From Methanospirillum lacunae (GTDB taxonomy: Archaea; Halobacteriota; Methanomicrobia; Methanomicrobiales; Methanospirillaceae): a stretch of DNA of 64,000 nucleotides. The DNA lies in NCBI RefSeq assembly GCF_046195335.1, contig NZ_CP176093.1. One strand, written 5' to 3'. The stretch's first letter is position 1. Every line of letters starts with the position of its first letter. A program made the position numbers and the translations under genes. The notes under the pieces are model-generated. The model ran no database searches, was not told where the DNA came from, and saw nothing but the letters and a program-made list of their open reading frames with translations. Shown here piece after piece: positions 1-8,427 of this stretch.

Positions 1-455
1 GATGCTGAAAGGGCAGAGGAATTATTCTCATCATCTGGCATACGTATTAGATAATCCGGTTCTGCATATTCAATGTACGGGCTTTTTGAATACATCTCCA
101 TCGCTTTTGATACATTGTTACTCCCTATTCTGACGAGTTCAAGACCGGGAAGACCAAGGGGAGTATAATCAGTCATCACAGAGGCATCAGCCTGTGCATT
201 AAGACTAGCCGAAGCAGAGACGAACTCCTGAGATGTTACCAAATCTGTGTTATATTTTACCAGAAGACGATCCGGAGCATACTCATAAGTCCCACTTCCC
301 GTTTCATGAAATATGACTGAATGGTTCGATGAGGTTGTATCGATAAAAGAGGGGGTTTTTTGTTGAACGTCTGTATTGGCAGACATAAGTGGAATTATTG
401 CTGATATCAGAAGGATGATCAATACTATTCGTAGATAAGAGATCCACACGCCCAT
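1..455 (-). CDS. Subtilisin-like (S8) secreted protease, N-terminal part (cut by window edge)
   Basis: The minus strand is open from an ATG at 455 to the window edge, giving about 151 residues. The first ~28 residues form a signal peptide (MGVWISYLRI, then a hydrophobic run ending near SAN). After a Ser/Thr-rich linker comes a prodomain-like stretch: RLLVKYNTDLV, LELVRIGSNN, AMEMYSKSP and YIEYAEPDYLIR. That pattern is the inhibitor/propeptide fold that precedes the S8 catalytic domain in thermitase/fervidolysin-type subtilases. The catalytic domain lies outside the window, so activity cannot be judged. Expected role: exported protease. The prodomain call is from family knowledge; other autotransported S8-like adhesins are possible. 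Confidence 0.7.
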   Translation of the reverse strand, partial: MGVWISYLRIVLIILLISAIIPLMSANTDVQQKTPSFIDTTSSNHSVIFHETGSGTYEYAPDRLLVKYNTDLVTSQEFVSASASLNAQADASVMTDYTPLGLPGLELVRIGSNNVSKAMEMYSKSPYIEYAEPDYLIRMPDDENNSSALSA

Positions 456-707
456 GAAACAATATATTCAGAAACTTGATATAAAAACAGATGGTACCTG
501 CAAACGTACCTTATCAATATATGCGATGCAGGATTTCTACGAATTGGTGACCACCTCCGCGTAGGGCAAAAAACCGGTTTTATGGGGCTTTGATGGGGCT
601 GTACAGATGTATGAAAAAACAGTATCCTGTACTTTTGGCTGCTTTTTTATATTCAATGCCGTTGTTATCCAGAATTAATACTTCCTGACTCTGCCTTTTC
701 TTGATAC

Positions 708-1030
708 TCACCCATATACACCGACCCAAAGCCATTGATACCATTTTGATACATACTGCCAAAGTCTCTCAATTGTTACTCCCTGCTCATAAGGCCGGCG
801 GGCACGTTCTCATGTAGGCGTCTCGTGCTTTCACCTGATGGGCGAAGTCTCCGAAAAGGATGGATAGTATACCCGAGGAAGTCAAACCCCTGAATGGTCT
901 GTCCAATACATCGTTTCTTCTTATGTACCTGCATGTTCAGCTCATTGAGAATGTGGTAGATGAGGCAAATTGCACGATGGAGTTGACACTGGATATTAGT
1001 TAATCTAACAAAGTCGTCAATATGTTTGCG
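708..1030 (-). pseudogene. Reverse transcriptase C-terminal remnant (group II intron-like/retron-type)
   Basis: Reading the minus strand from 1030 gives RKHIDDFVRLTNIQCQL, then NELNMQVHKKK, then GFDFLGYTIHPF. This matches the end of an RT palm (the YxDD box is changed to HIDD) followed by the KTxIG...GFDFLGY signature of group II intron-type or IS-associated RTs. The frame stops at 776-778. A shift of reading frame near 787 restores EQGVTIERLWQYVSKWYQW to a TGA at 708-710, which resembles the terminal thumb helix of the same family. No RT palm core is found upstream of 1030, so this is a 5'-truncated and frameshifted relic. No intron RNA domains V/VI were recognised nearby. Confidence 0.72.
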
Positions 1031-1093
1031 TAAAGAAAAATTATATCACAAGATATAGACTGACATCATCAAAGGCCTCCTCTTGTCGGAGTA

Positions 1094-1945
1094 ATGACCA
1101 TAAACGGTATCACAATTCTAGACAATGAAATAACTACGAGAACCAAAATGTCCACTGTAATTTATTACTTTACTGGCACCGGAAACTCACTATCTGTTGC
1201 TAAGAAAATCGCAGCGACACTAGGGGAGACTGAGTTGGTGCCTGTTGCATCATTTTATGATACAACTGGGGACATTACCCCAGGAGTAGAGCGTATAGGG
1301 ATTGTTTTCCCAGTATACTTCATAGGTCTGCCAGCGATGGTGGCATCATTTGTATCCCGTCTCCGCTTCAGGAATGAAAAATATATCTTTGCTGTCTGCA
1401 CATTCGGGGGAACCGGGGCTGCCCCCGCCCTTCAGCAGCTCAACGGAATTCTCCAGCAGAATACGTCCCATGGGCTTGATGCGGGTTTCATGGTAAAGAT
1501 GCCAGGCAACTACATCCTGATGTACGAGTCCCCGAAAGGAGAGAAACGTGCAAAAATACTTGCAACGGCGGATAATGAAATCGCCCGGATTGCCGAGGCT
1601 GCCCTGCAATGCCGGAAAGCAAAGCTCCCCTATTCGTTCTTCGGAGAGATCCTTCACATCCTGTTCTATCACCGGTTCCTCAGCCGTGTCCATGGAGAGG
1701 ACCAGAAGTTCACTGTATCAGAAAAATGCACTTCCTGTGGGACCTGCGCCGCAGTCTGCCCGGCAAATAATATCAAAATCGTCCAGAAAAAACCGGTCTT
1801 TCAGCACCGCTGCGAACTCTGCTGCGGCTGCATCCACAACTGTCCGGTTCAGGCTATTCAGGTCGGGATAAAAACAGAGGGATGGCAGCGGTATCGAAAC
1901 CCGGATGTAACAGTATCTGAACTGAAACTCAGGGAGTTGTCATGA
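1094..1945 (+). CDS. EFR1-family flavodoxin-ferredoxin fusion protein
   Basis: This 283-residue protein has an N-terminal flavodoxin-like domain (YYFTGTGNSLSVAKKIA, the FMN phosphate loop) and a C-terminal 2x[4Fe-4S] ferredoxin domain at about residues 210-255 (CTSCGTCAAVCP and CELCCGCIHNCP). The layout is that of EFR1 family ferrodoxins, which likely move electrons between FMN and Fe-S centres in the cytosol; partners are unknown. The start is ambiguous. ATG 1094 has a GGAG only 2 nt upstream. ATG 1148 begins exactly where homologues start (MSTVIYYFTGTGN) and may be the true start, giving 265 residues. The gene stands alone, with decayed RT sequence upstream. Confidence 0.85.
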   Translation: MTINGITILDNEITTRTKMSTVIYYFTGTGNSLSVAKKIAATLGETELVPVASFYDTTGDITPGVERIGIVFPVYFIGLPAMVASFVSRLRFRNEKYIFAVCTFGGTGAAPALQQLNGILQQNTSHGLDAGFMVKMPGNYILMYESPKGEKRAKILATADNEIARIAEAALQCRKAKLPYSFFGEILHILFYHRFLSRVHGEDQKFTVSEKCTSCGTCAAVCPANNIKIVQKKPVFQHRCELCCGCIHNCPVQAIQVGIKTEGWQRYRNPDVTVSELKLRELS

Positions 1946-2131
1946 AGACCAGGTAATGGTATGGTACGTTAACTGAAGATGATGATACATGTAAGATCTG
2001 ATTAGTGGAAAGGCGCTACTAAAAAAAACAACCGGTAAATCTCGTCTCACGACAATTAACTTTCAGATAAATTTAACCCCAAATTTTGGTGGATAAGAAA
2101 ACTAAAAAGTATGACTCTCAATTCAACGCTC

Positions 2132-2545
2132 TTACACGTTCACCAGGATGTCGTTACCGTCTATTTTTACTTCATAGGCCGGTACATCATAGGTTTTGAT
2201 AGAACTCTGTGCCTCGGCTATCCCTTCAAACATGGCACTCATCTCAGTTCTCACGTGTTCAGGACATCCGCTGAACTTTTTGGCGATACCGGCTAACTCA
2301 AGAACAGGTCCTGATACTTTTTTTCCAGTTTTCACATCAAATTTTGAAGAGTGCATGGGGCAGACGACAAGTGTCCCTTCCAGTTTACCCCTGGCAAGAC
2401 TGGCGTTCTCATGGCCACACCGATCTCCAATAGCATAGAATGTGCCACCGACATTTGCGATGCACAGTTCTTTATCGTTGATCTCAACATGTTTCATTGT
2501 TCCGGGAGGTATCTCCCCGGTTTTAGCAACTTTAATAAGACTCAT
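2132..2545 (-). CDS. Rieske [2Fe-2S] domain protein
   Basis: This 137-residue soluble protein has a Rieske cluster site: C43-x-H45 (DRCGHENAS) and C62-x2-H65 (VCPMHSSKF), the canonical two-Cys/two-His ligands. The start is placed at the ATG at 2545 because an AGGAAGAG ribosome-binding site lies just upstream; a longer in-frame extension to 2599 has no such site. It resembles small ferredoxin components of ring-hydroxylating oxygenases or nitrite reductase NirD-like proteins, though no oxygenase is nearby. It sits 31 bp downstream of the CDGSH-protein gene on the same strand, so it is probably cotranscribed as part of a small redox or oxidative-stress unit. Substrate and partner are unknown. 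Confidence 0.85.
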   Translation of the reverse strand: MSLIKVAKTGEIPPGTMKHVEINDKELCIANVGGTFYAIGDRCGHENASLARGKLEGTLVVCPMHSSKFDVKTGKKVSGPVLELAGIAKKFSGCPEHVRTEMSAMFEGIAEAQSSIKTYDVPAYEVKIDGNDILVNV

Positions 2546-2576
2546 TTCTCTTCCTCTAAAAATTGTAGATTTTTTT

Positions 2577-3278
2577 CTAATGCTGAATATGACTACCATC
2601 GCAGAATGGTTTATTCATAGATTTCCCGCATCGGCAGAGCGTGACCCGATTTCGGAACGTGTAGGGTTTCCCATCTGATGATACAACCGGGATACCCCCT
2701 CTCACCCAAAGTGGCCCGTGCTCCCCACGTGCCGGGTACTCGATGATGACAATAGACTTTTCGAGATCAGGCTCGATTGCCTTACCCGTTTTTTTATCTT
2801 TCAGGACAAGGCGCCCAGAAGGGCAGTTGCAGGCCTCCTCAATTGCGGTATCCCTTGCCACTGGATCATCAGAATTCTCCGTGAGACCCCAAATCCCGCC
2901 TGCCCGCATACAAAACCGTGCATGGACACAAAGATTCTCATAATCGAGGAGATCCAGTTCCGGACCTTTAATAACCAGGGGGTATTTCAGGTACGGCTCA
3001 CTCCCTGCCTTCTCTGTCCCGTTAAAGTTTATTTTAGAATGGGTCCCATCGCAGAATGGCTTATTCTGCGAATGTCCACATCGGCAGAGTGCGTAAGTCT
3101 CCTGCACTGGATAATTCTTAGTAACCTTCCAGTTTCGGCAATATCCTTCATCATCATTACAAATCTCTTGCTGGATTAGGGGAACTCCTCCACTTATGAT
3201 GTAGGGTCCATTCTTTGTTACTGTAACCCTCATTTCTTTATCTGCTGGCGTCTCTTCTTGCTGGGATTGATCTTTCAT
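2577..3278 (-). CDS. Double CDGSH iron-sulfur protein with divergent ferredoxin (Fer4_19-like) middle
   Basis: This 233-residue protein carries two CDGSH-type [2Fe-2S] sites: C65-x-C67...C76-DGT-H80 near the N-terminal third, and LCRCGKSMNKPFCDGSH at the extreme C terminus. Between them is a Cys-containing segment (CVHARFC...CNCPSGRL) that resembles the divergent mono-cluster ferredoxin fused to CDGSH domains in bacteria and archaea. The ATG at 3278 is chosen because GGGTGA lies about 8 nt upstream; an in-frame ATG at 3311 lacks a site. Likely role: cytosolic Fe-S or redox protein, possibly cluster transfer. Gene order SnoaL-like, CDGSH, Rieske on one strand suggests an operon. Confidence 0.85.
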   Translation of the reverse strand: MKDQSQQEETPADKEMRVTVTKNGPYIISGGVPLIQQEICNDDEGYCRNWKVTKNYPVQETYALCRCGHSQNKPFCDGTHSKINFNGTEKAGSEPYLKYPLVIKGPELDLLDYENLCVHARFCMRAGGIWGLTENSDDPVARDTAIEEACNCPSGRLVLKDKKTGKAIEPDLEKSIVIIEYPARGEHGPLWVRGGIPVVSSDGKPYTFRNRVTLCRCGKSMNKPFCDGSHIQH

Positions 3279-3324
3279 ACTATCTTCACCCTTAATCCAA
3301 CTCCAATCCACGTTCCCGGGCGTC

Positions 3325-3762
3325 TTACATCAGGCCAATCTGCTGCATCAGGGAGATCTTATCATAGAAGAGTTTTTCTTCAATAATCTCCCCGTCCTTC
3401 CAGTGAGCGACCGTGCAGAACTCGACCTTGAAAGATTTCCCGTTCGGTGGAATCTCTTTCCCATCAGGCGTTGTCATCGGGCCCTTGAATGTACCGGTAA
3501 ATTCTGCCACCGAACACGTCCAGTCTCCCTGACCAAAGAAGACCTTGTAGGGTCGGTTCCCAACTCTGTTGTCAGGGAAAATCTTGAAAAATGCAATCGC
3601 CTCTTCTCTGTGGGAAGGCCTTCCATGAGTCGGTTTTTCCTGTCCTGGCCAGAATACATCTACATGGGATGCATGCCTTTTGTCAAACGTTTCCCAGTCC
3701 TGGTTATTCCAGGCATCATCCAGTGTCTGCATCAAATGCATGTTCTCTTCAACAGTTGACAT
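3325..3762 (-). CDS. SnoaL-like ester cyclase/polyketide-cyclase fold protein
   Basis: This 145-residue protein begins MSTVEENMHLMQTLDDAWN and carries the pattern of SnoaL-like proteins of the NTF2 fold: WNNQDWETFDKRH, then HVDVFWPG, then VAHWKDGEIIEEKLFYD. A strong site (AGAGGTGAT) precedes the ATG at 3762. In bacteria such proteins are annotated as ester cyclases; here the substrate is unknown and it may simply bind a small ligand. It is the first gene of the minus-strand cluster with the CDGSH and Rieske proteins and is divergent from the TrmB-like regulator. Confidence 0.75.
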   Translation of the reverse strand: MSTVEENMHLMQTLDDAWNNQDWETFDKRHASHVDVFWPGQEKPTHGRPSHREEAIAFFKIFPDNRVGNRPYKVFFGQGDWTCSVAEFTGTFKGPMTTPDGKEIPPNGKSFKVEFCTVAHWKDGEIIEEKLFYDKISLMQQIGLM

Positions 3763-3854
3763 ATTTTATCACCTCTTTATTCGATCGTGAATTATCATAT
3801 CTAGGCAATAACAGTTATGTAACTTACATGAGGGTATATGTCACATTACTCCTT
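3763..3854. promoter_or_regulatory. Divergent promoter region between SnoaL-like gene and TrmB-like regulator
   Basis: These 92 bp separate two divergent starts (3762 minus, 3855 plus). They hold the strong RBS for the minus gene and AT-rich stretches that could serve as TATA elements. An inverted-repeat-like ATCGTGAATTATCAT lies at about 3784. The arrangement suggests that the TrmB-type protein controls the redox cluster; this is inference. Confidence 0.4.
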
Positions 3855-4640
3855 ATGACGATGGATACCAAAACAATACGGCTTCTTCAAAGACTTGGTC
3901 TTACAGCATACGAAGCAAAAGCATATGCAGTTCTGGCACAGGCGGGAACCCTGTCGCCCTTTGATCTTGCTGAAGAATCCGGAATCCCACGGACAAAAAT
4001 ATATGATACTATACGTCGTCTGGAGCGGGAAGACCTTGTTCTCGTGGAAAAAGGAAGACCTTCTAAAATTTCTGCAATCTGTCCAACTGAAGCAATCAGG
4101 GGGCGGAAAGCCATTCTTGATGCAGAGATTGATCAGATGACAAACGAGTTCAAGATGAATTTTGACAAACGCAAAGAACAGGATATCCCCCGGTCAAGCA
4201 TCATTCATGGACTAGACAATATTGTAGTCAGGACTGCCGATATGATGCGGAGGGCTAAAGCCAGCCTCTATCTTTTTGGAACGCTCTATTATCCGGAAGA
4301 AGTAGAGCCTATCAGGCAGCAGATTGAAGTAGTCAAAAAACGGGGTGTTATTATACGGATATCGACAAATAACCCAGTTCTCGTAAAAAAGAAGATCGTT
4401 GATGTGTCCGAATCCTTTTCCAAAGTGATAAACGATATCCAGGTAGCACCAGAGCCTTTCATCCGAACACTGACTATTGATAACAAGGAGATGCTGATGA
4501 TGTTTCCTCTGCCTGAATCAGACCAAGAATATCGCGAGAATGTTATAGCCCTCTGGATTGAGAACGAAACAGTAACGAAAGCCATTAATAACGTTTTCAA
4601 TATTACATGGGGAAACCGGAACTGGGTAAGTCAAAGCTAG
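3855..4640 (+). CDS. TrmB-family transcriptional regulator
   Basis: This 261-residue protein has an N-terminal winged helix (residues ~5-80: LLQRLGLTAYEAKAYAVLAQ, then LAEESGIPRTKIYDTIRRLE and VEKGRPSKISA), typical of TrmB. It is followed by a ~180-residue C-terminal domain resembling the phospholipase D-like/TrmB effector part (SLYLFGTLYYPEEVEPIRQQ). The open frame extends back to 3591 on the other side of the neighbouring gene, but homology begins at MDTKTIRLLQ, so ATG 3855 (or 3861) is used; a longer start at 3828 is possible. It is divergent from the SnoaL/CDGSH/Rieske cluster and is likely its regulator. The ligand is unknown. Confidence 0.85.
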   Translation: MTMDTKTIRLLQRLGLTAYEAKAYAVLAQAGTLSPFDLAEESGIPRTKIYDTIRRLEREDLVLVEKGRPSKISAICPTEAIRGRKAILDAEIDQMTNEFKMNFDKRKEQDIPRSSIIHGLDNIVVRTADMMRRAKASLYLFGTLYYPEEVEPIRQQIEVVKKRGVIIRISTNNPVLVKKKIVDVSESFSKVINDIQVAPEPFIRTLTIDNKEMLMMFPLPESDQEYRENVIALWIENETVTKAINNVFNITWGNRNWVSQS

Positions 4641-4730
4641 ATTATATCAGGTTAAGGTTTTTAAGACACGATAGTTTACATTTCATAAAACCTTGGACCA
4701 ATGGGCATGTCGAATGTTTAGGATTCGATT

Positions 4731-4743
4731 TTAGTATATAAAC
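4731..4743 (+). promoter_or_regulatory. TATA box of the chemoreceptor-CheW operon
   Basis: TTAGTATATAAAC is a strong archaeal TATA box. A start about 25 nt downstream would leave a leader of roughly 85 nt before the chemoreceptor ATG at 4852. No other good element lies between 4640 and 4852. Confidence 0.55.
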
Positions 4744-4851
4744 ATGCCCTAGTAGGCGCCAGCACTCCTTGTCATTATTAATTCCAAGAGTTAACACTAC
4801 TAAAATTAACGATTATTCGATTACAGGTTCAGTAAATGTAAAGGGGTTTTT

Positions 4852-7677
4852 ATGTCAAATACTAATTCAGCAATTATCGGTTCAGAAGACACTACATCGC
4901 TTAAGAAGATTATTGATTCAATTCCTGATGCCACACTCATTATTGGCAAAAACGGATTATTTATTGACTGTAACAAAGCAACCCTCAAAATATTTGGTGC
5001 TAGTAATCGCGATGAAATAATTGGAAAACCTCCCGGATTGCTTGCGCCCCAAAATCAAAGAAATGGAAATAGTTCAGATTATGAAAGTAGAAAGTACATA
5101 CAAAAAGCACATGAGTCAGGATCTATAGCCTTTTTTTTTGACCACAACACCCTGGATGGAAGAATTTTTCAGGCGAGGGTAACCTTATCAGAAATTGAGT
5201 ACGAAGGTGAAACATGCCTCCTGACAACAATTGCTGATATAACGGGCCAGGTCAGGATGGAAGAAAACCATACTCTGATTCATGAAAATCCTTACGCCCT
5301 TGTTGAAATGGATGCTACATTACTGGTATCAGAGGTTAACCAGGCTTTTCTTGAAATGTCAGGGTACAGAAGAGAAGAATGGATAGGACGATCCTTTAAA
5401 GATTTTAAGATCATTGAGCGTAATGGCCAGACAGTCAACGAAGCAGTCCAAAACAAGAAGAAGGCTACAGGAAAACTTGTCATTGATTTTCCAAATGGTA
5501 TCAAAACACTTGAATATTCCCATATTCCTATACAAGATGATTCAGGTCACATCTACAAAATATTTGCCATTTTTTCAGACCTTACCGATCTTGTTGAAAA
5601 GATCCACGAGTCAGAATCACTCATTTCAGAAAATCCAGCATCAATTATCACAATGGATCCTACAGGCAGGATTACGGCAACAAATCCCGCCTTTCTAGAA
5701 TTATCCCGGGTATCCAAAGAGAAACTGCTTGCAATGAGGATGCAGGATTTTAACATCCTGGAGCGGGAAGGTCAATCATTTCAGAATATTACTGCATCGA
5801 AAAAAGCCGCTAAAGGGAGGCTTGTTGTCGATTTTGGATGGGCCGTTAAAATTCTTGATTTCACCTATATTCCAATTGTTGATGCAAATGGCAAGGTATC
5901 ATCTCTGGTTGCTATGTACCTGGATGTCACAGATCAGGTATCCTATATCGATGAGATAAAAACATTTATCAAGGAAAATCCCCATGCGATTATCACGGTA
6001 AAACCCGATTTATCAATTACTGATGTAAATCCCGCATTTTCGCGAATGATGGGATATAGTTATGAACAAAGTCTAACATTAAAACTTTCTGACATTAAAG
6101 TTCTTGAACGTGAAGGTAAAACATTACGTGATTCACTGGTATCCAAAAAACCAGTAGAAGGGAAACTTGTAGTTGACGTGCCAGCAGGAATCAGGCATGT
6201 GGAATGTGTATACATTCCAATTATGGATAAAAAAGGAGAAGTTCAGAAGTTTATCGAAATATTTACCGATCTGACTGCAATTAAATCGATGGTACAATAT
6301 TTGAGTAAATCAGTTGCCAATATTCAGGATAATATCAGTTCTTTAGCCCAGGGAGATACTAATTTCACCTGCACTGTCCTTGATGCAGATGAACATTCTG
6401 TCTCTGCAAGAGAAGAATTTGTAAAAATAAGCCAGGCAGTTGAGACAGCACGAAATGCGATAACCCGATTAGTACATGATTCAAATACCATCGCTAAATC
6501 TGCCATCGCTGGAGATTTAAAATATAGATCTGACCCCACCATCCATAAGGGAGATTATCGTGCAGTTATTGAAGGGATGAATCAGACTCTGGATTCCATT
6601 TCAACTCCGATTCAGGAATCTATGAAAATTGCAGATTCATATGCAAAATACAACTTCACTGCACGGTTTGATCCATCACTCAGCGTAAAAGGTGACTGGA
6701 CACAATTTGTTGTTGCTCTGAACAATATTGGAGTCCAGGTGTCTGAAGCGATGTCATTGATATCGAAAAATGTTACCGAACTCGTCACAAGCACTGAAGA
6801 GGTTAATGCAAGTATTGAAGAAGTTCTTGCAGGATCTCAACAGATAGCATCAAATACAAGTAAAGTTAGTCAGAATGCAGAACAGGGCAATGAGGGAATC
6901 GCACAGGTCCTCAAAGCAATGGAGGATCTCAACGTTACAGTAGGAGCTGTCTCACAAAAAGCTGAATCTGTCTCCATTGCCTCTAACGCAGCTAATGATC
7001 TTGCTAAAAAAGGAGTAGAACAGGCAAAACAATCAGAAAAGGCCATGGGAGATATTAAACTATCGACGAATGAGGTAGACACCATTGTTACCGGTATCAA
7101 CTCCCAGATGGATGAAATCGGAAAGATTGTCCGGTTAATATCTGACATTGCAAATCAGACTAATTTACTTGCTCTCAATGCTGCTATAGAAGCTGCCAGG
7201 GCTGGAGAAGCGGGGAGAGGATTTGCAGTGGTAGCTGCTGAAGTCAAATCCCTTGCCCAGGATTCACGAAAATCTGCAGAAAATATAGAATATATGATAG
7301 CAGCCCTGCAGACAAAAGCTAAACAGGCAACCGAAGCGATGGGAAAATCTACTCATGCTGTGTATGATGGAAGCTCATCACTTGAACAGACTCTTATATC
7401 ATTTAATCAGATCGCTCAAACAATTGAAGATATAAACCGTAACACCGTAGAGGTTGCATCTGCTTCAGAAGAGCAGGCTGCATCTGTTGAAGAGGTCACG
7501 GCCAGTATACAGGAAGTATCGTACCTGGTACAAAATACATCACACGAAGCAGGAGATACTGCTGCAGCAACTGAAGAAACGAGTGCATCTATTGATGAAA
7601 TCGGGCGCATCATGAATGGTGTAGTTACAATTGCTGATAGTATTGCTGGCGAAATGACTAAGTTTAAGGTAGCCTGA
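4852..7677 (+). CDS. Soluble methyl-accepting chemotaxis protein with four PAS domains
   Basis: This 941-residue protein has no membrane segment, so it is a cytosolic transducer. Four consecutive PAS domains begin near residues 17, 140, 257 and 373; units 2-4 share the start pattern ENPxAxIxM/V and the DxxxxERxG motif, so they arose by internal duplication. A helical linker (about 480-640) leads to the coiled-coil signalling domain with the conserved hairpin tip (NQTNLLALNAAIEAARAG, ~765-800) that binds CheA/CheW. Expected role: PAS-bound ligand or redox sensing controlling CheA and the archaellum. A GGGG site precedes the ATG. CheW follows 4 bp downstream; no cheA is in the window. Confidence 0.93.
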   Translation: MSNTNSAIIGSEDTTSLKKIIDSIPDATLIIGKNGLFIDCNKATLKIFGASNRDEIIGKPPGLLAPQNQRNGNSSDYESRKYIQKAHESGSIAFFFDHNTLDGRIFQARVTLSEIEYEGETCLLTTIADITGQVRMEENHTLIHENPYALVEMDATLLVSEVNQAFLEMSGYRREEWIGRSFKDFKIIERNGQTVNEAVQNKKKATGKLVIDFPNGIKTLEYSHIPIQDDSGHIYKIFAIFSDLTDLVEKIHESESLISENPASIITMDPTGRITATNPAFLELSRVSKEKLLAMRMQDFNILEREGQSFQNITASKKAAKGRLVVDFGWAVKILDFTYIPIVDANGKVSSLVAMYLDVTDQVSYIDEIKTFIKENPHAIITVKPDLSITDVNPAFSRMMGYSYEQSLTLKLSDIKVLEREGKTLRDSLVSKKPVEGKLVVDVPAGIRHVECVYIPIMDKKGEVQKFIEIFTDLTAIKSMVQYLSKSVANIQDNISSLAQGDTNFTCTVLDADEHSVSAREEFVKISQAVETARNAITRLVHDSNTIAKSAIAGDLKYRSDPTIHKGDYRAVIEGMNQTLDSISTPIQESMKIADSYAKYNFTARFDPSLSVKGDWTQFVVALNNIGVQVSEAMSLISKNVTELVTSTEEVNASIEEVLAGSQQIASNTSKVSQNAEQGNEGIAQVLKAMEDLNVTVGAVSQKAESVSIASNAANDLAKKGVEQAKQSEKAMGDIKLSTNEVDTIVTGINSQMDEIGKIVRLISDIANQTNLLALNAAIEAARAGEAGRGFAVVAAEVKSLAQDSRKSAENIEYMIAALQTKAKQATEAMGKSTHAVYDGSSSLEQTLISFNQIAQTIEDINRNTVEVASASEEQAASVEEVTASIQEVSYLVQNTSHEAGDTAAATEETSASIDEIGRIMNGVVTIADSIAGEMTKFKVA

Positions 7678-7681
7678 TTTC

Positions 7682-8197
7682 ATGGCTGAAATCCAGTATG
7701 TTTCTCCGCATAATACCAGGATGGGCAGCCTTCAAAATGAAGAAGAACTCCAGATCGTAGAGTTTCTTCTTGGAAAAAATAAATTTGCTCTCAACCTGTT
7801 TGATGTAAAAGAGATTGTTGAATATACCCGGATTACACCCATTCCCGGTAGTGGAAAGTATATCAAAGGTATTATCGATCTACGAGGGGAGATTACAACA
7901 ATAATTGATCTCAAAGCAAAATTAGAGATAATATCTTCAAAAGATCACCAGGATCAATCCAGAATCATTGTAATAGATAGTTCTGTGACAAAGAGTAAAA
8001 CAGGTATTCTTGTTGATGATGTTACAACTGTTCTATCGATTACCGAATCAGAGATAGAAAAAAAGGTGTGCGATGAAAATGGATCATCCTTCATTCTAGG
8101 GGTTATCAGACATAAACAAGGGGATAAAGAATCTGATCATGTTGAACTGGTAATATGGCTGGATATTCCAGGACTTCTGAAAGAGATGGGCCAGTAA
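7682..8197 (+). CDS. cheW: CheW chemotaxis coupling protein
   Basis: This 171-residue single-domain CheW is recognised by VEFLLGKNKFALNLFDVKEI, then ITPIPGSGKYIKGIIDLRGE and the ILVDDV stretch of the paired SH3-like beta barrels. It couples the receptor to CheA in the cytosol. It starts 4 bp after the 4-PAS chemoreceptor stop, so the two are translationally linked and very probably work as a dedicated pair. The ATG at 7682 starts a frame whose first ~20 residues are a variable tail before the CheW fold. Confidence 0.92.
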   Translation: MAEIQYVSPHNTRMGSLQNEEELQIVEFLLGKNKFALNLFDVKEIVEYTRITPIPGSGKYIKGIIDLRGEITTIIDLKAKLEIISSKDHQDQSRIIVIDSSVTKSKTGILVDDVTTVLSITESEIEKKVCDENGSSFILGVIRHKQGDKESDHVELVIWLDIPGLLKEMGQ

Positions 8198-8427
8198 TGG
8201 AATGTATGCCTATATAAAATTGGAACTTTTTCAAAAATGGGATCTGTTGTTCACCCATAAATATAATTATCAGTACTTGGATTCATCTCAGATCAGAAAA
8301 ATGAATGTAGTCTGTAAAACCACATTATTCGTTTTGAAGTTTTATCTATTAATTTTGAATATTAATAAAATATTTATATCACAATTCAAAAGAGGGGCCA
8401 TTTTAAAATGCATACATTTCTACCACT

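Noticed and set aside
580..762. 60-codon minus-strand frame after the protease gene
   Set aside because: It overlaps the decayed reverse-transcriptase end in another frame and has no ribosome-binding site or family match.
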